Shown here in pieces: positions 1 to 8,920 of a DNA stretch of 64,000 nt; the first letter of the stretch is position 1, and every line of letters starts with the position of its first letter. The position numbers and the translations under genes are program-made. Under the pieces are notes generated by a model. The model made no database searches, was not told the DNA's origin, and was given only the letters and a program-made list of their open reading frames with translations. Source of the DNA: Bifidobacterium erythrocebi (GTDB taxonomy: Bacteria > Actinomycetota > Actinomycetes > Actinomycetales > Bifidobacteriaceae); NCBI RefSeq assembly GCF_012932675.1, contig NZ_JAAIIF010000008.1, positions 451,068-515,067 of the forward strand, in the 5' to 3' direction.

Positions 1-370
1 TCCAAGGGTTTTCTATATAAGCGGCGTTTATGGCACGTTCGTTTTGTGCATATCTATAATCGGCGTGTTGTCTTGGTTGTGAGAGGAAATGTTTCGTTCC
101 GGCGGAATACGTTTGCACTTCTCCGGCTATCTCTCTGCCCCAATCCGCAAGACGCTCGGCACACGCCCCGCACACGCCCCAATGTCTGCGAACGCGGCCA
201 TAATCATAGGTATTGTTTTCCCGCGCGCCGCACATGCACGCACAGATATGTGCCGGCGCACACGAAACCGTGGTGCTCCTTATATAAGGACTGCGGCGGA
301 ACTGCACCGAACCGGTACGGCAGCGCGAGGAGATCCGATCCGCTACCCATGAATCCAAGGGAGACAACCA
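1..370. other. Upstream region of guaA, no gene
   Basis: I see no supported gene here. The first bases (TCCAAGGG followed by TTTTCT) look like the right arm and T-tract of a terminator hairpin of the CCCTTGGAAA/TTTCCAAGGG type seen again at 5888 and 7509, so the window probably opens just after a gene. A 14-bp palindrome, TCCTTATATAAGGA, sits at 277-290, about 80 bp before guaA; it could be part of the guaA promoter or an operator. Short overlapping reading frames at 46-399 lack family features. Confidence 0.5.
277..290. promoter_or_regulatory. Palindrome upstream of guaA
   Basis: Perfect 14-bp palindrome TCCTTATATAAGGA in an otherwise GC-rich leader 80 bp before the guaA start. It could be a protein-binding site or overlap a promoter -10 region. 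Function is inferred from position only. Confidence 0.3.
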
Positions 371-1933
371 ATGGCAAAAGGCCCTGTGCTCGTTGTTGAT
401 TTCGGAGCCCAGTACGCGCAGCTCATCGCCCGCCGTGTACGCGAGGCTAATGTCTATTCGGAGCTCGTACCGCATTCCATGCCGGTCGACGAAATGCTCG
501 CCAAAGACCCGAAGGCCATCATCCTGTCCGGCGGCCCCGCTTCCGTGTTCGAGCCCGGCGCCCCCACCATCGACCCGAAGGTGTTCAACGCCGGTGTTCC
601 GGTGCTCGGCATCTGCTACGGCTTCCAGGTGATGGCCCATGAGCTCGGCGGCGACGTCGACAAGGCCGCGCTGGGCGAATACGGCAAGACCGACACCGTG
701 ATCGATCACGCCGAGGGTCTGCTTGCGGGCTCCCCCGCCGAGCAGAACACGTGGATGAGCCACGGCGTCGCCGTGAAGAAGGCTCCGGAAGGCTTCGAAG
801 TGCTCGCCCACACCGAAGGCGCGCCGGTGGCCGCCATGCAGGATCCGGCACACAAGCTGTACGGCGTGCAGTGGCACCCGGAAGTCAAGCACACCCCGAT
901 GGGCCAGAAGCTCATCGAGACCTTCCTGCACCAGTGCGCGGGCCTCGACTCCGATTGGGACGCCTCCAGCATCATCGACGACCAGGTGGCGAAGATCCGC
1001 GAGAAGGTCGGCGACGCACAGGTGATCTGCGGCCTGTCCGGCGGCGTTGATTCCGCCGTTGCGGCCGCGCTGGTGCACAAGGCCATCGGCGATCAGCTGA
1101 CCTGCGTGTTCGTGGACCACGGCCTGCTGCGCAAGGGCGAGGCCGAGCAGGTCAAGCATGACTTCGTCAAGGCCACCGGCATCAAGCTCATCGCCGTGGA
1201 CGCCTCCGAAGACTTCCTCACCGCGCTGAAGGGCGTGAGCGAGCCGGAGAAGAAGCGCAAGATCATCGGCGAGAAGTTCATCCGCACCTTCGAGAAGGCG
1301 CAGCGCCAGGTCATCGAAGAGGCCGGCGCCTCCGGCAAGGAAGTCAAGTTCCTCGTGCAGGGCACCCTGTACCCGGACGTGGTGGAATCCGGCGGCGGCG
1401 ACGGCGCGGCCAACATCAAGTCCCACCACAATGTGGGCGGCCTGCCGAAGGACATCAAGTTCCAGCTCATCGAACCGCTGCGCACGCTGTTCAAGGATGA
1501 GGTCCGCGCCATCGGCACCGAGCTCGGCCTGCCGGACGAGATCGTGTGGCGTCAGCCGTTCCCGGGCCCGGGCCTGGGCATCCGCATCATCGGCGAGATC
1601 ACCAAGGAGCGCCTGGACGTGCTGCGCGAGGCCGACGCCATCGCGCGCGAGGAACTGTCCAAGGCCGGCCTTGACCGCGACATCTGGCAGTGCCCGGTCG
1701 TGCTGCTGGCCGACGTGCACTCCGTGGGCGTGCAGGGCGACGAGCGTACCTACGGCTCCCCGATCGTGCTGCGCCCGGTGTCTTCCGAAGACGCCATGAC
1801 CGCCGATTGGTCCCGTATCCCGTACGACGTGCTGGCCACCATCTCGACGCGCATCACCAACGAATGCCGTCAGATCAACCGCGTGGTGCTCGACTGCACC
1901 TCCAAGCCGCCGGCAACCATCGAATGGGAGTGA
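371..1933 (+). CDS. guaA: GMP synthase (glutamine-hydrolysing)
   Basis: Makes GMP from XMP, ATP and glutamine, the last step of de novo guanine nucleotide synthesis in the cytosol. The 520-aa protein has the two expected halves. The N-terminal class I glutamine amidotransferase has its nucleophile in GICYGFQ (Cys82) and the His-Glu pair in QWHPEV. The C-terminal part is the ATP pyrophosphatase with the PP-loop SGGVDS near residue 224 and the GMP synthase dimerisation domain ending TIEWE. Length and ending are normal for the family. The start follows an AAGGGAGA ribosome site. The gene stands alone and converges with aroA across a shared hairpin. Confidence 0.98.
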   Translation: MAKGPVLVVDFGAQYAQLIARRVREANVYSELVPHSMPVDEMLAKDPKAIILSGGPASVFEPGAPTIDPKVFNAGVPVLGICYGFQVMAHELGGDVDKAALGEYGKTDTVIDHAEGLLAGSPAEQNTWMSHGVAVKKAPEGFEVLAHTEGAPVAAMQDPAHKLYGVQWHPEVKHTPMGQKLIETFLHQCAGLDSDWDASSIIDDQVAKIREKVGDAQVICGLSGGVDSAVAAALVHKAIGDQLTCVFVDHGLLRKGEAEQVKHDFVKATGIKLIAVDASEDFLTALKGVSEPEKKRKIIGEKFIRTFEKAQRQVIEEAGASGKEVKFLVQGTLYPDVVESGGGDGAANIKSHHNVGGLPKDIKFQLIEPLRTLFKDEVRAIGTELGLPDEIVWRQPFPGPGLGIRIIGEITKERLDVLREADAIAREELSKAGLDRDIWQCPVVLLADVHSVGVQGDERTYGSPIVLRPVSSEDAMTADWSRIPYDVLATISTRITNECRQINRVVLDCTSKPPATIEWE

Positions 1934-1967
1934 CGGTCCCCGCAGCATTGCGGTAATCGCGTTATGC

Positions 1968-2006
1968 GGGAATGCCCCTGGACGAATATCGTTCAGGGGC
2001 ATTCCC
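1968..2006. terminator. Bidirectional terminator between guaA and aroA
   Basis: Inverted repeat GGGAATGCCCCTG / CAGGGGCATTCCC (13 bp each arm, 13-nt loop) between the convergent ends of guaA and aroA. No strong T-run, but the position between two stop codons supports a terminator for both. Confidence 0.75.
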
Positions 2007-2033
2007 ATATCAAATCCACGTTCAGGTCGGCGC

Positions 2034-3365
2034 TCAGCCCAGCATGCCGGTCCACATGCCCACGAAGTCGGGCAGCGTCTTGCGCGTGGTTTCCACGTTG
2101 CGTACGGTCACGCCCTCGATGCGCAGACCGAGCATTGCGGCGAAGGTGGCCATGCGGTGGTCGGCATATGTTTCCATTTCTGCGCCGTGCAGCTCGCCGG
2201 CGGGTACCGGTTCGATGGCGATGCCGTCCGCCAGCTCGTGCGCCTTGCCGCCGACGCGCGTAATCTCGTTGACCAGTGCTTCCAGGCGGTTCGTCTCATG
2301 CCCGCGCAGGTGGCCGATGCCGATCATGCTGGTCGGCGCGTCGGCGAATACCAGGATCGCCGCGAGCGATGGCGCGATCTCACCGGCCGCAGTCAGGTCG
2401 AAATCGCCCAGCCCGTTGATATGGCCATCGCCGCCGACCTCGCAGTAGCGCGTACCGTTCTCCACGGGGAAGGAGACCTTGGCGCCCATCCGTTCCAGGT
2501 ATCCCGGCAGCAGACCGCCCGGCTGTGTGGTGGTCTCGGGCCAGTTCGGCACGCGCACGGTACCGCCCGCGATCAACGCCGCCCCCAGGAACGGCGCGGC
2601 GTTCGACAGATCCGGTTCGACGGTCACGGAACCGGGCAGTTGCACTGTTCCCGGCTGCACGCGCCACACATGCGATTGTTCGTCGGCCGTGGCATCCACG
2701 CCGGCGGCGCGCAGATCGGCCACGGTCATGCGGATGTGCGGCAGACTTGGGGTCTTCTCCCCCACATGGTGCAGTTCAAGGCCGCCCGGCACGCGCGCTC
2801 CGACGAGCAGTAGACCGGAGATGAACTGCGATGAGCCGGAGGAATCGATGTTCACCACGCTTGGCGAAGTGCATTCCCCTGCCGATGCCGGCGGGGTGAT
2901 GGTGAAGGGCAGTCGGCCCTCTTCGCCGTGGTATTCGATGGTGGCACCGAGCTGTTCGAGCCCGTCCAGCACCGGTTTCATCGGGCGGGCGTATGCCTGC
3001 TCGTCACCGTCGAAGTCGACCGGCCCATCCGCGAGCATCGCGAATCCCGGCACGAAACGCATCACCGTGCCGGCGAGTCCGCAGAATACTTTCGTGTTGC
3101 CGTGGAAGCGGCCTTCGGCAGGCGGTGTCACCGTCACCGTGGTGTCCACCTGCTCGTCGACATCGCAGCGCACGCCGAGCGCACGCAACGCACCCATCAT
3201 CAGTTCGGTGTCGCGCGAGCGCAGCAGGCCCGTCAGTCGCACTGGCTGCGTGCCGAGGGCCGCGAGGATGAGGTAGCGGTTCGATAGGGATTTGCTTCCG
3301 GGGATTTCGACGGTGGCGTCGAGCGGCCTGGTGGCCGTAGGGGCGGGCCAGATGGTGGTGTTCAT
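2034..3365 (-). CDS. aroA: 3-phosphoshikimate 1-carboxyvinyltransferase (EPSP synthase)
   Basis: Transfers enolpyruvate from PEP to shikimate 3-phosphate, the sixth step of the shikimate pathway. The protein of 443 aa shows the family signatures: the N-terminal GSKSLSNRYLILAALG for shikimate-3-phosphate binding, LAGTVMRF, and near the C-terminus DHRMATFAAMLGL. The start chosen is the ATG of MNTTIWPAP; an upstream in-frame ATG at 3455 would add 30 residues without family character. The gene is monocistronic, with a 220-bp gap to the next gene upstream. Confidence 0.95.
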   Translation of the reverse strand: MNTTIWPAPTATRPLDATVEIPGSKSLSNRYLILAALGTQPVRLTGLLRSRDTELMMGALRALGVRCDVDEQVDTTVTVTPPAEGRFHGNTKVFCGLAGTVMRFVPGFAMLADGPVDFDGDEQAYARPMKPVLDGLEQLGATIEYHGEEGRLPFTITPPASAGECTSPSVVNIDSSGSSQFISGLLLVGARVPGGLELHHVGEKTPSLPHIRMTVADLRAAGVDATADEQSHVWRVQPGTVQLPGSVTVEPDLSNAAPFLGAALIAGGTVRVPNWPETTTQPGGLLPGYLERMGAKVSFPVENGTRYCEVGGDGHINGLGDFDLTAAGEIAPSLAAILVFADAPTSMIGIGHLRGHETNRLEALVNEITRVGGKAHELADGIAIEPVPAGELHGAEMETYADHRMATFAAMLGLRIEGVTVRNVETTRKTLPDFVGMWTGMLG

Positions 3366-3585
3366 GTGGTTTCCTCTGTTGTGCGGTATGCGCGTGCCGC
3401 TGTTCGTGGCGTTCCCTGGCGGTTCTGCCTTAGTTCCTTGCTTGGGTCGCGTCACGGTAGCGGCTGTGTCGTTTTCACCTTATTGCCTGTTGGCGATAAT
3501 CGGCTCTGTTTTCTCATTTGTCAGTCGTATCGTCATTCACGTTGCCAAGCGCAGAATGGTTGAGATGGGGCTGCCGCCGCAACAG

Positions 3586-5772
3586 CTACTCGCCCGCAGC
3601 CTCACCCTCGCCGGCACGCATGCCGCTCCACGCATAATCCAAGTGCATGAATTCCGGCACCTTGTACCATTTCACCGGGTAGCCGGCACCATGCGCGCAG
3701 AACACCGAATCAGGCGTGTTGTCCAGATCGGCTTCGGGATTGTAGTTCTCGCGTTCCACCACTTCTTCGGCGTTGTGGCATGGCTGGTACCCCGCGAAAA
3801 CACAGCTCAAGTGCCCGCGGCCGTGCGTGTATGCGTTCACGTCCATGGCATAGTCCTGCATTTCGCTGACCGGCGCGGTGCCGTTCAGTATGGCGTATTC
3901 GCCGTCGCCGGTACCGTCGGTTTGCGGCGTCTCGAAACTGCCGCTCATACGCTGGACATCGCTCATGGCGCGGCCGAGCATATCCTGCGGCACTTCCAAC
4001 CGGAACCGGTACCAGGGTTCCAGCAGCCTGCAGTTGCCCATGCCCTTGATGCGGCACTGCGGCGTCTCGGCGGAAGCGGCATCGCCCTCGCCGGTCTTGT
4101 CGCCGCCTTGCGAAGCGACGGCACCGTCAACGCCGTGGTCGGTGTCGTCGCCCGCGAATCGTTGCGCCACATCGAATGCGCTGGCCTCGGTCGGTACCCC
4201 GGCGCGTGCCTCCATGAGCCCCTGGCGGATCGCCCGGTATGTGGCCTGCCTGAAGTCGCCGCCTTCCGTGTGCTTCAGATGCGAGCGCCCGGTTACCAGG
4301 GTGAGTCTGATGTCGGTGATTGGTGAGCCGGTGAGGGTGCCGAGGTGTTCGCGTTCTTTGAGGTGGGTGATGATGAGGCGTTGCCAGTTGCGGTCGAGGG
4401 TGTCTTCGGGGCATGTGGTGGCGTATTGTATGCCGCTGCCTGCTGGTAGTGGTTCGAGGAGTATGTGTGCTTCTGCGTAGTGGCGGAGTGGTTCGAAGTG
4501 TCCTGCGCCTTCGATGGGTTGGGTGATGGTTTCTTTGTAGAGGATTGCGCCGGGGCCGAATGTTACGTCGAGTCCGAAGCGGTCGTGCATCATTTGTTGG
4601 ATGATTTCGAGTTGTATTGCGCCCATGAGTTGGAGGTGTATTTCTTGGAGTCGTGGGTGCCATGCGACGTGGAGGAGGGGGTCTTCGTCTTCGAGTTCGC
4701 GTAGGGCGGTGAGGCATTTGTGGGTGTCGTTGGTGCCTGGCAGGAGTGTGTAGGTGAGTACTGGTTGGAGGATGGGGTTTTTGGCGGATTGTTCGTTGCC
4801 GAGGCCTTCGCCTGGGTGGGTGTTGGTGAGGCCGGTTACTGCGCAGATGGTGCCTGCGGGTACGGATTCGACGGTGGTGTATTTTGCGCCGGAGTATACG
4901 CGTACTTGGTCGGCTTTTTCGCTCCATGTGTCGCCGTTGAGGAGTGCTTTTGCGTGGAGTTCGCCGCCGGTTGTTTTGAGCCATGTGAGGCGGTTACCTT
5001 GGCTGTCGTGTGAGATTTTGTAGACGCGGGCGCCGAATTCCTTCCCGTATTGGGGTTCTTGGGTGTAGGTTTCGAAGCCGTTGATGAATTCGGTGATGCC
5101 TTCCATTTTGAGTGCGGAGCCGAAGAAGCAGGGGAAGAGTTCGCGGCGCTCGATCATGGTTCGGATGGTGTCGCTACCTACGTGTTCGGTTTCGAGGTAT
5201 TCGTTCATGGCGGGTTCGGATTGCATGGCGATTTCTTCCATGACGGCGGGTGTTGTGCCGGTTGTGGTGCCGACAGCGGCGTCTGTGGTGGTGCCGGTCA
5301 TGGTGGTGAAGTCGATGCATCCGTCGCCGAACCTGTGTTTGAGTTGGTCGAGGACGTGGGTTTTGCTGGCGCCTGGCGCGTCCATTTTGTTGATGAAGAT
5401 GATGGTGGGGATGTTGTAACGTGCGAGGAGTCGCCAGAGGGTTTCGGTGTGGCCTTGGATGCCGTCGGTGCCGGAGATGACGAGGATGGCGTAGTCGAGG
5501 ACGCGGATCGTGCGTTCGGTTTCGGCGGAGAAGTCGACGTGGCCTGGAGTGTCGAGGAGGGTGATGGCGGTGTTGCCGGTGCGGATGATGGCCGGTTCGG
5601 TGAAGATGGTGATGCCGCGGGCGCGTTCCATGGCGTTGGTGTCGAGGAAGGCGTCGCCGTGGTCCACGCGGCCGGGTTTGCGCAGTTGGCCGGTGGCGTA
5701 GAGGATGGCTTCGGAGAGGGTGGTTTTGCCTGCGTCGACATGTGCGAGGATTCCGGTTACGATGCGCTTCAT
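3586..5772 (-). CDS. TetM/TetW-like ribosomal-protection translational GTPase
   Basis: An EF-G-like GTPase of the tetracycline ribosomal-protection family, which releases tetracycline from the ribosome in characterised members. The G-domain motifs are clear: G1 AHVDAGKT, switch region with RGITI, G3 DTPGH and G4 NKMD. The C-terminal EF-G domain IV/V part follows, including PQDMLGRAMSDV and NGRG-like YTHGRGHLSC, then an extra tail with SVFCAHGAGYPVKWY seen in chromosomal TetP/TetM-like proteins. No mobile-element genes flank it, so it may be an intrinsic homologue and not an acquired tet gene; resistance cannot be claimed. Start MKRIV matches family N-termini; an ATG at 5844 would add 24 residues. 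Base composition changes sharply near 4297 inside the gene. Confidence 0.85.
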   Translation of the reverse strand: MKRIVTGILAHVDAGKTTLSEAILYATGQLRKPGRVDHGDAFLDTNAMERARGITIFTEPAIIRTGNTAITLLDTPGHVDFSAETERTIRVLDYAILVISGTDGIQGHTETLWRLLARYNIPTIIFINKMDAPGASKTHVLDQLKHRFGDGCIDFTTMTGTTTDAAVGTTTGTTPAVMEEIAMQSEPAMNEYLETEHVGSDTIRTMIERRELFPCFFGSALKMEGITEFINGFETYTQEPQYGKEFGARVYKISHDSQGNRLTWLKTTGGELHAKALLNGDTWSEKADQVRVYSGAKYTTVESVPAGTICAVTGLTNTHPGEGLGNEQSAKNPILQPVLTYTLLPGTNDTHKCLTALRELEDEDPLLHVAWHPRLQEIHLQLMGAIQLEIIQQMMHDRFGLDVTFGPGAILYKETITQPIEGAGHFEPLRHYAEAHILLEPLPAGSGIQYATTCPEDTLDRNWQRLIITHLKEREHLGTLTGSPITDIRLTLVTGRSHLKHTEGGDFRQATYRAIRQGLMEARAGVPTEASAFDVAQRFAGDDTDHGVDGAVASQGGDKTGEGDAASAETPQCRIKGMGNCRLLEPWYRFRLEVPQDMLGRAMSDVQRMSGSFETPQTDGTGDGEYAILNGTAPVSEMQDYAMDVNAYTHGRGHLSCVFAGYQPCHNAEEVVERENYNPEADLDNTPDSVFCAHGAGYPVKWYKVPEFMHLDYAWSGMRAGEGEAAGE

Positions 5773-5873
5773 GGTTGCTACCCTACCAGCGCGTGTGACG
5801 GCGGCGGGATTGGTGGCGCGCTCCGGTGAAAGTTGTGCAGTCATTGTACCTTTTTGTACCTGCGCTCTACGCC

Positions 5874-5914
5874 CGGATACAAGAAGACCCTTGGAAAACT
5901 AATGTTTCCAAGGG
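5874..5914. repeat. 41-bp direct repeat, left copy, containing a hairpin
   Basis: 41 bp from CGGATACAAGAAGA to the end of the hairpin TTTCCAAGGG, matching 7495-7535 at 39 of 41 positions in the same orientation. The inner part is a hairpin (CCCTTGGAAA at 5888-5897, TTTCCAAGGG at 5905-5914). The two copies bracket the small island with the integrase remnant and Abi-like gene. It may be an attachment-site duplication or simply a reused terminator. Confidence 0.8.
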
Positions 5915-5961
5915 TTCCAGTTGGGATACCAAATGCACATCCTCCAACTGTGGTCATGTAT

Positions 5962-6229
5962 TCATCCCGCCGCGTTGGGCTCGGAACAGGAACTCTTTCT
6001 TGCTTTGCCAGGCAACCTGCCCCTCCATTTGAAGAATGAGAGACGGCGACAGAGCGATGGCTCTCGTCTCACCGTTTTGAACGTTCCGAGCTGCATCCCG
6101 TCTTCTCCGTCATCGGGCCATGTGCTGCGGATGCGGGCTTTGCGGTCTCTGAAGTCGAGACCCTGAATCTGCAGGGTGAACACTTCGTTGATACGCACGC
6201 CAGCACAAACGAGGAAGCACGCCGGCAGT
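5962..6229 (-). pseudogene. Tyrosine recombinase (phage integrase) remnant
   Basis: The reading frame is open only over about 89 codons and starts after stop codons near 6230. It encodes a piece that reads like the start of an integrase catalytic domain: CFLVCAGVRINEVFTLQIQ, with the GxRxxE context of the first catalytic arginine, then LDFRDRKARIR and a GMQLGTFKT stretch as in integrase beta-sheets. After that the similarity ends abruptly, and the histidine and tyrosine active-site motifs are missing. Frame shifts are likely around 6080. It sits between the 41-bp direct repeats and points to a decayed integrative element at tRNA-Pro. Confidence 0.6.
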
Positions 6230-6386
6230 CATCAGCACCGCCCCCCCAGCGCATACAAGAGCAGCAAAAATCCAGAATCCAAAACGTTGGAAACACTGAA
6301 GCTTCAGACTTCTGTCTTTGACAGTCATTTGCTAAATGGCCGGATTGGCTCACCGTGACGTGCATCGTCAACGGATTGTCTTTGAG

Positions 6387-7163
6387 TCAGACCATATTGT
6401 TCGCCGATTCCCTTGACGTATCGTCGATGACGTTTCCTTCGTTCGGGCACTGCTGAAGTATCGACTGTCGCTCTCGTGACATGGCTCGCAATACGGATGC
6501 GTCGAACCATCCGTGAGTGAAGGACTTATCCACGCTGGATAACAGATAGAACGACGCGTTGATAACACGCCGCTTGTGCTTGGAAACGGTTGAAAGATTG
6601 TCGAAATGGGCAGCCTTGTTTCTCGCTGAACGCAGGTACGCGAGATTTCTCGCGACCGACAGTCGTCCCTGTTCATTTTGCGGGGCATTCGGGAAAGCTC
6701 CGCTGACAGCCGCCCGCCACAATGCCTGCTGCTGTTCGGTCTTTTCAGTGGTTTCGGCATTGCCGACGATTTTGGACCATGTGCCCCACATGAGTTTCGA
6801 TACCACGTCGTCATGTGTGATTTCCCGGCGAGAAGTTCCCTTTTCCTGTTGAGCCAGATCACGAGCCTGGCGAATCTGTCCTTTGACGGTTTTACTGACA
6901 AGATCCGGCATATGCTGCGGATTGGTCCAATCCTTATAACCGGTTTCTGCTAAAGCAAGGCTTTTCAGTTGACGGTCGATGGCATTGCGCACACAGATCT
7001 CCACGTACCCGATCTGCTCATGCAATACACCCGCGAACCGATGATTCCACTTGCACAAAGACAGCGCCATGCCGAAATCCCCACCCGTATCCGTCAGGTA
7101 GCGATCAAAACGCGCAATACCGCAGAATTTCCTTGCAAGCTCAAGTCCCTTGTCTTCAGTCAT
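6387..7163 (-). CDS. Abi-like protein with a HEPN-type RNxxxH motif
   Basis: Resembles the Abi-like (abortive infection) family of predicted HEPN RNases found in phage defence and in many genomic islands. Visible features are the N-terminal RFDRYL, an ALSLCKWN helix, the VEICVRNAID helix and a C-terminal SARNKAAHFDN. In that last motif Arg181 and His186 fit the R-x4-H active-site pattern of HEPN nucleases. The protein is 258 aa from the ATG at 7163; an upstream ATG at 7220 would add 19 residues but lies against a hairpin. It is the only intact gene of the island between the direct repeats, next to an integrase remnant, which fits a horizontally acquired defence gene. Activity is inferred. Confidence 0.65.
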   Translation of the reverse strand: MTEDKGLELARKFCGIARFDRYLTDTGGDFGMALSLCKWNHRFAGVLHEQIGYVEICVRNAIDRQLKSLALAETGYKDWTNPQHMPDLVSKTVKGQIRQARDLAQQEKGTSRREITHDDVVSKLMWGTWSKIVGNAETTEKTEQQQALWRAAVSGAFPNAPQNEQGRLSVARNLAYLRSARNKAAHFDNLSTVSKHKRRVINASFYLLSSVDKSFTHGWFDASVLRAMSRERQSILQQCPNEGNVIDDTSRESANNMV

Positions 7164-7220
7164 ACGGCAATGATAACCTGTCAAATACCTGGGTAGGTTC
7201 CGTCCTGCCTGTGCTCTCAT

Positions 7221-7252
7221 CGGCCCCTCACAAGAGGGGCCGGTTGTTTTTT
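7221..7252 (+). terminator. Rho-independent terminator with no gene upstream
   Basis: Stem CGGCCCCTC / GAGGGGCCG with an ACAA loop, followed on the plus strand by GTTGTTTTTT. The signal reads plus-strand, yet no plus-strand gene is supported between 5850 and 7220. It also abuts the upstream alternative start of the Abi-like gene. Confidence 0.7.
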
Positions 7253-7494
7253 CGGCACATAAACTTACACTGCGTTACCCTACCTGCGGCTCATAACACT
7301 CATGGCGTGTTTTTATTGATTCTCATCCTATGAGGGAATCGCCGAGCCGCCCATGTTTCAGTCCCAGCGCCACACAGTCCTCTCAATGTTCATCAGCTCG
7401 ATCACGATCGAGTTTTCCGCGAGCGCGGACTAGGGGGTGACCAAGCATAGAAATCCTGCGGCGTTTGTATGCATTTGTATGCGGACTGTCACAG
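7253..7494. other. Intergenic, no gene seen
   Basis: Between the terminator and the right direct repeat I see no supported gene. It presumably carries the promoter of the minus-strand Abi-like gene. A short repeat of GTTTGTATGCATTTGTATGC lies near 7463-7482. Confidence 0.4.
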
Positions 7495-7535
7495 CGGATA
7501 CAAGAAGACCCTTGGAAAGCTAGTGTTTCCAAGGG
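7495..7535. repeat. 41-bp direct repeat, right copy, terminator-like hairpin after tRNA-Pro
   Basis: Second copy of the 41-bp repeat (39/41 with 5874-5914). Its hairpin, CCCTTGGAAA at 7509-7518 and TTTCCAAGGG at 7526-7535, lies directly downstream of tRNA-Pro on the minus strand and is followed there by TCTTCTTGT. It therefore probably terminates the tRNA and may also mark the attachment site of the neighbouring island. Confidence 0.8.
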
Positions 7536-7541
7536 ATCCGG

Positions 7542-7615
7542 TCGGGCTGACAGGATTTGAACCTGCGACATTCTGCTCCCAAAGCAGACGCGCTACCAAG
7601 CTGCGCTACAGCCCG
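7542..7615 (-). tRNA. tRNA-Pro(TGG)
   Basis: 74-nt cloverleaf on the minus strand: acceptor stem CGGGCTG / CAGCCCG, D-arm with AGCTTGGTAGC, anticodon loop TTTGGGA with anticodon TGG (plus-strand 7579-7581), and T-arm with GGTTCAAATCC. The discriminator base is A and the full CCA is not encoded. It is followed by the hairpin repeat and borders the small island. Confidence 0.95.
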
Positions 7616-7756
7616 CTGCCCGAAAAGGCAACATCAGCCATTGTACATGAGCATCCGACCTATCGAACACGCGACACTCGCGATTGCACGCATCTTCCGC
7701 CGTTCATCCTGTATATGACCATGCCAAACGAAGCACCCGCGACCATGCCAGCAGCG

Positions 7757-8920
7757 TCACCGGTCCGAGGCAAGACGCGATTCGAGCTGCTTGAGCTGCT
7801 CGCTCGCCGCAGGCTGGATCTGCGCCTGGGCAAGCTGCAACGCGATTCTGTCGGCCTCCAGCGCGGCGATCTGCCGCGAGAACACGATGAACCACCCCAG
7901 GTACACCATGCATGCCAACGCCTCCACGTTCGTCAGCGTGACGTTGCCCATCAGCCAGTCGATGCCGAACGCCGCGCACACCAGCAGCATCAGGTCGGAG
8001 ATCACCATCACAGTACGGCTCAGGCGCGGGGCGATCCACGGCAGCAGCAGGAACAGGATGAGCATGAGCACCGGCAGGCCGCGGGCGAACACGTTGTGCA
8101 GAATCGGGTGCGGCGTGTAACGGAACGCGCCGATGCCGATGAAGGCGATGCCGGACAGGGTGAGCATCACGCTCAAAATGGTGGTGCGTAGGCGATAGTG
8201 CGGGATGCCGTAGCCGTGGTTCGGGTCGTCGGCGGTGCGGTCGTGGCGCAGTCTGGTGAGCCGTTCGGTGGTCACGAGCTCGGAGATGGCGAAGTAGCTG
8301 ATAATGATGATGCACAGGCCGCCCAGCATGAGCGTGGAGTTGAACATGGTGGCGGCGAAGGTGGTGCGGTCGCCGAGCTGCGAGAAGTTGTTGTGGTACC
8401 AGTACGGGTCGTCGGTGGTCATGCCCGCCACGCAGACTCCGGAGATGATGAAGAACGGCAGCAGCGAGGCCAGTGTCTTCGCGTTCATCATGCGTGCCTG
8501 CACGAAGGTCATGTATCCCACCACGCCGGAGATCGTGGCGCAGATGGCGGCCATGTAGCCCACGAACACTTTGGGGCCCATCACTTCGTTCACGATGCTG
8601 AGCAGGGCGAACGAGGTGAGGAATATGGTGGACGCGTATACGGCGGACAATGCGAGCGATTCGAACAGCCGGCGCACCATGACGAGCCACCCGTGCTTGA
8701 GGTTCATGGATCTCGAATGGCTCAGGTACCCGACGAGGAAGGAGATGACCGCGCAGGCGGCCGCGATGCCGGAGCAGACGATGAAGCGGCGGAGCATGAG
8801 CTGCCAAATGGCGGACGCATAGGTGAGATAGATGTTCATGGCGATGGCACCCACGGCGGCGCAGATGATGAATGAGATCAGCCCGCCGGTTTCCGCACGC
8901 TGGTGACTCCCCTGTCTCAT
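7757..8920 (-). CDS. Multi-pass membrane protein, DUF998-like
   Basis: A 387-aa integral membrane protein with about nine or ten hydrophobic segments and short loops. The loop with TDDPYWYHNNFSQLG recalls the DUF998 family, whose function is unknown. The C-terminus is a charged, probably cytosolic helix (LEADRIALQLAQAQIQ...). The start at 8920 follows a clear GGAGGG site; the open frame extends to 9046 but that part is not membrane-like. It stands alone, downstream of the tRNA locus on the other side. No specific role can be assigned. Confidence 0.7.
   Translation of the reverse strand: MRQGSHQRAETGGLISFIICAAVGAIAMNIYLTYASAIWQLMLRRFIVCSGIAAACAVISFLVGYLSHSRSMNLKHGWLVMVRRLFESLALSAVYASTIFLTSFALLSIVNEVMGPKVFVGYMAAICATISGVVGYMTFVQARMMNAKTLASLLPFFIISGVCVAGMTTDDPYWYHNNFSQLGDRTTFAATMFNSTLMLGGLCIIIISYFAISELVTTERLTRLRHDRTADDPNHGYGIPHYRLRTTILSVMLTLSGIAFIGIGAFRYTPHPILHNVFARGLPVLMLILFLLLPWIAPRLSRTVMVISDLMLLVCAAFGIDWLMGNVTLTNVEALACMVYLGWFIVFSRQIAALEADRIALQLAQAQIQPAASEQLKQLESRLASDR

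Noticed and set aside
46..399. Short overlapping frames upstream of guaA
   Set aside because: No ribosome sites or recognisable features; one runs into guaA itself.
7704..8807. 367-codon Arg/His-rich minus-strand frame
   Set aside because: Overlaps the membrane protein gene in another frame; composition typical of an out-of-frame reading.
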